Source: an uncultured Spirochaetia bacterium
GTDB lineage: Bacteria > Spirochaetota > UBA6919
Direction: 5' to 3'
Length of the DNA: 8,864 nt
Assembly: GCA_913053665.1 (NCBI GenBank)
Contig: CAJXGR010000115.1
Location: forward strand, 1 to 8,864
How positions within the stretch are numbered: position 1 is the stretch's first letter; every line of letters begins with the position of its first letter. Positions 5,242-8,864 of this stretch are shown here, piece after piece. Made by a program: the position numbers and the translations under genes. Under the pieces are notes generated by a model. The model was not told where the DNA came from and did no database searches. It saw only the letters and a program-made list of their open reading frames with translations.

Positions 5242-6558
5242 TTACCCTAGTTTCCTTTGTCTCTTTTTCCTTCGGGTTTTCCTGGATTTGATAGCCCTGA
5301 CCTTCTTGACCACAGGGCTTTTATCAGGATTAAACCGGTCTATGATCACCTTAAGCCGATACTCCAAAAGCTTTCTCAATCCTCTCGACTTACCTTTCCT
5401 GATTCCCTCAAGCTCTTTCTGGATATTGATAACGTGGTAGGAAAAGTCTTTTCTATTGGGTTTTATCCTTAAAGCCTGAGCTATCCTGGTAAACTTCTTC
5501 CTTTTCTTTGGAGTCGCTGTCTTCAAGAGGGCTTTATAACGACCCACCTGAGTCCACGTGGGAATAAACCCCACTTTATAGATGGCTGTTCCCCCAATGC
5601 CTTTTACAACCTGAAGATCAAGGATCGCCCCATCATTATAATGACAGCGTTTGGAATGACGTGAATCGTAGGTCAAAACCCGTTGGACCTGTCCTGACAC
5701 AAAGTTCCCCAGACTATAGATGATAAAGCATTCTCTTCCATCCTTCGTCACATACTTTTCTCCCCTCTGCAGCACGTGGGGATGGTGACCCAATAAGACA
5801 TCGGCTCCCGCCTCCAATAATTGGTGACATACTTTGCGTTTATAACTCTCAGGCTTTAATAAATACTCCCCTCCAAAATGGTAAGACACAATCAGTACGT
5901 CCACAGAAGGTTTGGAAGCTTTAATCAACTGGATAGCCGACTCAGCTGTCCCATCTTCTCTCACATCCAATATAAAAACCTTGGGCCACCCTTCTGGAAC
6001 GGGTATTTTATTGGTATGCTCAGCGAAAGCCAGAAAACCCAACTTAATCCCCTTCTTCCAGATGATCCTTAAGGGAGAGTCTTTTTTCCTGATAGACCCC
6101 ACTGGCACTATCCCGACAGACTCGATCGCCTCAATAGTCTCGGTGACCCCCTTATCCTTCTTATCCATAGTATGATTATTTGCTGTAGACAGGATATCAA
6201 ACCCGGTATCCTTCAATGCCGGGAGGACACTGGGATCTCCATTAAATCGAGGCCATCCGGAGGGTTTAAAGCTCTTGGCAATAGGGGATTCAAGATTGGC
6301 AAAACTAATGTCCGCCTCAAGGATCTCTGTTTTTATATTGCGAAATAAAGCTTTGAAGCCCATGGGGTTTGTAAGGGCATACTTTTGTAAACCCTTGTGG
6401 AACATAATATCCCCAACTGCACGCAGGCGTACTTTACTGTAGTACATCATTGGACTATTGAATCGATAGGGAAAGGAGTGGACATACTGATCCTTAGCCT
6501 TTTCAACGTTAGAGTGGATCAATAAACTGGCACTCAAAAACAAAGCGAGCAGGATCAT
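5242..6558 (-). CDS. CapA-like (PGA_cap) metallophosphoesterase-fold protein with basic tail
   Basis: Protein of 438 residues. After a hydrophobic N-terminus (residues 1-15, an export signal or anchor without basic residues ahead of it) comes a complete CapA/PgsA-type domain. Its motifs in order are GDIMFH (49-54), NLESP (88-92), ANNHTMD (126-132), HFGGEY (227-232), GHHPHV (257-262) and SLGNF (282-286). These contain the Asp, His and Asn residues expected to hold the two metals of the calcineurin-like fold. CapA proteins are linked to poly-gamma-glutamate capsule formation, but no capB or capC is present, so the substrate is open. The last 26 residues hold 14 Lys or Arg, an unusual tail that might bind anionic polymers, phospholipid or nucleic acid. 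An in-frame TAG lies just ahead of the ATG, so a longer protein is excluded; the ribosome site is weak. It is probably the last gene of an operon, 29 bases after the rhomboid gene. Confidence 0.85.
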   Translation of the reverse strand: MILLALFLSASLLIHSNVEKAKDQYVHSFPYRFNSPMMYYSKVRLRAVGDIMFHKGLQKYALTNPMGFKALFRNIKTEILEADISFANLESPIAKSFKPSGWPRFNGDPSVLPALKDTGFDILSTANNHTMDKKDKGVTETIEAIESVGIVPVGSIRKKDSPLRIIWKKGIKLGFLAFAEHTNKIPVPEGWPKVFILDVREDGTAESAIQLIKASKPSVDVLIVSYHFGGEYLLKPESYKRKVCHQLLEAGADVLLGHHPHVLQRGEKYVTKDGRECFIIYSLGNFVSGQVQRVLTYDSRHSKRCHYNDGAILDLQVVKGIGGTAIYKVGFIPTWTQVGRYKALLKTATPKKRKKFTRIAQALRIKPNRKDFSYHVINIQKELEGIRKGKSRGLRKLLEYRLKVIIDRFNPDKSPVVKKVRAIKSRKTRRKKRQRKLG

Positions 6559-6587
6559 ATTTCTCTATCCCTATTCAGTAAGGCATT

Positions 6588-7394
6588 TTAGAGTCCCAGC
6601 CCTTTCATCCACTGGGTCTCTGTCACATACAACCAGATCATCCATATAAAAGATGATAGAGTAAGTAATAATAAGAAGTAAGATACAAAGCGGGCAATGG
6701 GAAGTTTCTTTTTCCCAAAGATTTGAGGATTAAGAAAATAAGCGATTCCTCCTCCGGCCAACAGTCCACCGATATGTCCGGCATTATCAATGCCAGCTAC
6801 CGAAAACCCAAAAACCAGATTGAGAGCAACGACTATGTAGATATTAATAAGAAGTCGTTTCCTAACACGTTCTTTCAGGCTCTCTTTGTTAAGTAATAAA
6901 AACAGGGTGAGTCCTCCCACAATACCAAACACCGCCCCCGATGCCCCCACAGCCTGTGCGGAAGGGTAATGGATTGGGCTATACTTAATTCTGGACAGGG
7001 TAAAATAATAGCTGGACAGGGTGGCACCCAGGCCTGACAGGATATAGAGAATAAAAAAGTTGATCTTACCAAATATCTTCTCAATAAACGGGCCAACCAT
7101 AAACAAGCTCAGCATATTGAAGAAAATATGGAGATTTCCTCCGTGGAGGAAATTAGCGGTGATAAACCTGAAGATCTCTCCATCGTGATCGATCCGCACT
7201 TTACTCAGACTGCCAAACTTCCAGTTGCCTTCTATCAGACTCCCCTCAAGGAGGATCACTAAATAGTAAATGACAATATTAATAAAAATAATGTATAGGA
7301 CAATAGGGAGCTTTGTGAGGACCCAACTCTGCTGAGAGAACGGATCATTATCCTCATCCGGTTTGAAGGACTCTTTTAGGAATTCCAGGGGCAT
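6588..7394 (-). CDS. Rhomboid family intramembrane serine protease
   Basis: Protein of 268 residues. Rhomboids cut transmembrane helices of other proteins within the lipid bilayer. Seven hydrophobic helices fall at about 29-49, 86-106, 112-132, 148-168, 181-199, 203-221 and 236-257. Helix 2 carries HIFFN (His89, Asn93), matching the oxyanion-region His and Asn of GlpG. Helix 4 carries GASGAVFG with the nucleophile Ser152. Helix 6 carries AGHIGGLLAG with the catalytic His207. The catalytic dyad is therefore intact and the protein should be active. The last helix follows the six-helix core, giving a 6+1 layout unlike the plain six-helix GlpG. The substrate is unknown. The gene starts 19 bases after the upstream exported-protein gene and ends 29 bases before the CapA-like gene, so the three are probably cotranscribed. 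The ribosome site is weak (TTGGAT). Confidence 0.9.
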   Translation of the reverse strand: MPLEFLKESFKPDEDNDPFSQQSWVLTKLPIVLYIIFINIVIYYLVILLEGSLIEGNWKFGSLSKVRIDHDGEIFRFITANFLHGGNLHIFFNMLSLFMVGPFIEKIFGKINFFILYILSGLGATLSSYYFTLSRIKYSPIHYPSAQAVGASGAVFGIVGGLTLFLLLNKESLKERVRKRLLINIYIVVALNLVFGFSVAGIDNAGHIGGLLAGGGIAYFLNPQIFGKKKLPIARFVSYFLLLLTLSSFIWMIWLYVTETQWMKGLGL

Positions 7395-7413
7395 AAGCTA
7401 AATAATCCAAAAA

Positions 7414-8112
7414 TTACGGTTCTTTCGTATCAGGTTCAAAATCTTTCAATAACTTTTCGTTGAGTTCTTTTTGATAGTTTTTAACCTCTTCCTGAGGGGT
7501 TTTTTTATCTTTCACGTGTTTGATTTGATATTTGACGTCGTCAATAATCTTTATAGTACTCGGATGATTGAGAATGAGTTTGACTTTAATATTCTTATCG
7601 GACCCCTTAGAGGCTTTACGGCCTTCAGGCTTCCAAATGGCATATTTTGATGTCCGCTCATCGGCCTCACCGTACTTGGATAAGATTTTATTATACAAAG
7701 AAACGTAATTATTATATTTAACGTTAAACTTAATAATAATGGCATATAATATCCAGTCCTCGTCGGATTTTCCCACATCCGGATCGATACGGACTTCTTT
7801 ATGAGTTTCTTTCAAGTCGTTTTTATTGATGAACTGATAATAAATATAATCGATGAAAGGATGTCTCTTGGCCTTGACCACATATTTTTGTTCTTTGTCA
7901 AAGTCTCCGTAATCGGTCTCAACGTCTAATTCGAGATCCACGTCCCCTTGAAGTATTTTTAGAACTTCCCCTCGATTCATACCCAACTTAACATTTTTGT
8001 ATTGACCGGCTATTCCGAGCTTTTCAGGCTTTTTTCCTCCCTCAAAATCCGGTATCTGGGAGTATCCCGGCACAAGGAATAATAGGATGAAAGCCAAAAT
8101 CAGGTATTTCAT
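7414..8112 (-). CDS. Exported protein of unknown function with a BamE-like motif
   Basis: Protein of 232 residues that I do not recognise as a named family. A typical signal peptide (MKYLILAFILLFLVPGYS) probably ends at Ser18-Gln19, placing the protein in the periplasm or outside the cell. The segment IAGQYKNVKLGMNRGEVLKIL at about 34-54 resembles the 'lGMs..eV...LG' strand-turn-helix signature of SmpA/BamE-type domains, and VSLYNKILSKYGEADERTSKY (about 137-157) resembles a second element often found in such small folds. The C-terminal 40 residues are charged and probably helical (EEVKNYQKELNEKLLKDF). GGAGA lies 7 bases before the ATG, so the start is secure. It leads the probable operon with the rhomboid and CapA-like genes. 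It is real by its length, signal peptide and ribosome site, but its function is open. Confidence 0.8.
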   Translation of the reverse strand: MKYLILAFILLFLVPGYSQIPDFEGGKKPEKLGIAGQYKNVKLGMNRGEVLKILQGDVDLELDVETDYGDFDKEQKYVVKAKRHPFIDYIYYQFINKNDLKETHKEVRIDPDVGKSDEDWILYAIIIKFNVKYNNYVSLYNKILSKYGEADERTSKYAIWKPEGRKASKGSDKNIKVKLILNHPSTIKIIDDVKYQIKHVKDKKTPQEEVKNYQKELNEKLLKDFEPDTKEP

Positions 8113-8130
8113 TGCATCTTCTCCGAATGG

Positions 8131-8159
8131 TTGTTAAACTGATCTTCGACACATATCAA
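8131..8159 (-). promoter_or_regulatory. Possible promoter of the exported protein-rhomboid-CapA operon
   Basis: On the minus strand, TTGATA (8154-8159, five of six matches to TTGACA) and TAACAA (8131-8136, a poor -10) are separated by 17 bases, within the 98-base gap before the ATG at 8112. The weak -10 keeps this tentative. The gap otherwise shows only A/T-rich sequence, with no convincing terminator for the upstream lipoprotein gene. Confidence 0.3.
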
Positions 8160-8210
8160 CCGGATAATAATCTATTTTCTTAGCAAAAATACACTACTTT
8201 TTTTCTTTTC

Positions 8211-8837
8211 TCATTCGTGTTCAGCTGTGTTCATTCGTGAGCCAAACTCCCTTATCTCAGACATACGATTTTTTATCAGTTCTTTCCACTGAGTTCCTTT
8301 GGCTTGTTTCATCATTTTTTTAAGTAACATGATTTCTGTAACGGACGTAATGGGAGCCATTTTAAAGTTGGCTTCATCATCACCCGATTCGATCTTATTA
8401 TATTTGTAGGACCCGACAAAGTATACACCGGCTTTTTTAATATCTATTTTTGTGGGATTGGGTTCCACCTTAAAACGATAAGTGTAATCGAACCTTGTAT
8501 CCATTTCAAAACTATAGTGGGTATCACCAAATTTATAAACGTAATAAGAACCGGGTTTTACATTATCATCCCAGAATAAATATCCATCATGAATCTTTAA
8601 AAAAGTCGCTTTCCTTTTAGGAGCCTTAATCCCCGAAGCGTATTCCTTAAACTCCAACCATCCCAAGCCGGCAGGCGAATCCTTCATATTCAGATAACCA
8701 AATACGATGGACAAGTTAGAACCTTCACGCTCCCTAAAGGTTGGATCAGACGTTGAGAGCAGTTCACCAACAATTGAATTACAGTGGGTCAATCCTATTG
8801 TCACTAGTAAGTAAACAAGAATCCATCTTTTTTTCAT
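8211..8837 (-). CDS. Lipoprotein of unknown function
   Basis: Protein of 208 residues from the start chosen here. MKKRWILVYLLVTIGLTHC is a lipoprotein signal with a relaxed, spirochaete-like lipobox and the lipidated Cys at 19. Asn follows the Cys, so it may well reach the outer membrane. The mature part is predicted to be rich in beta strands (LSIVFGYLNM, GYLFWDD, GSYYVYKFGD, YTYRFKVEP, AGVYFVGSYKYNK). It resembles small Ig- or carboxypeptidase-regulatory-like folds, though I see no definite family signature. The end is helical and charged. The frame extends to an ATG at 8855, but AGAGG abuts that codon directly and could not serve it; GGGGG lies 4 bases before the ATG at 8837. The next gene starts 98 bases downstream, so it may be a separate transcript. 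Confidence 0.75.
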   Translation of the reverse strand: MKKRWILVYLLVTIGLTHCNSIVGELLSTSDPTFREREGSNLSIVFGYLNMKDSPAGLGWLEFKEYASGIKAPKRKATFLKIHDGYLFWDDNVKPGSYYVYKFGDTHYSFEMDTRFDYTYRFKVEPNPTKIDIKKAGVYFVGSYKYNKIESGDDEANFKMAPITSVTEIMLLKKMMKQAKGTQWKELIKNRMSEIREFGSRMNTAEHE

Positions 8838-8864
8838 GAAACCCCCATATTTCATCCTCTATAA

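Overview
All nine protein genes I can support lie on the minus strand, so transcription runs from high to low coordinates. The DNA has moderate GC. No rRNA, tRNA, CRISPR array, phage gene or transposase is visible. The organism looks like a Gram-negative bacterium, possibly a spirochaete (Leptospira-like). Two proteins carry lipoprotein signals with relaxed lipoboxes (...FLVQC and ...GLTHC), as is common in spirochaetes, and several others are exported or membrane proteins. An HU-like/DUF4469 protein of a type best known from Bacteroidetes is also present. The taxonomic guess is weak, because no phylogenetic marker gene is present.

Region 1 (62-3340) is a tight three-gene operon with a good sigma-70-type promoter at 3311-3339. 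It encodes a lipoprotein that fuses a periplasmic substrate-binding domain to a von Willebrand A (VWA) domain. Next come an XpaC-like two-helix membrane protein with a helical cytoplasmic part, and a second, membrane-anchored substrate-binding protein that is a paralogue of the first protein's N-terminal half. No ABC permease or ATPase is present. The set resembles the XpaC/TelA-associated envelope systems. A TelA gene might lie just beyond base 1, but that is a prediction.

Region 2 (3282-4549) holds an HU-like DNA-binding protein with a C-terminal DUF4469 domain, and unusual non-coding DNA on both sides of it. On its 3' side are up to three REP-like palindromes. Two of them carry inward-facing GTAG heads, the arrangement of a REPIN/BIME. 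On its 5' side is an array of about five 44-bp tandem repeats. The array runs straight into the end of a DUF2461 gene that appears to have lost its C-terminus.

Region 3 (4538-5240) is that DUF2461 gene and its short upstream region. Region 4 (5242-8112) is a probable operon of an exported protein of unknown function with a BamE-like motif, a rhomboid intramembrane serine protease, and a CapA-type metallophosphoesterase-fold protein with a strongly basic tail. Region 5 (8211-8837) is a lipoprotein of unknown function. Most of the window therefore concerns the cell envelope. The HU-like gene and its repeats are the main exception.
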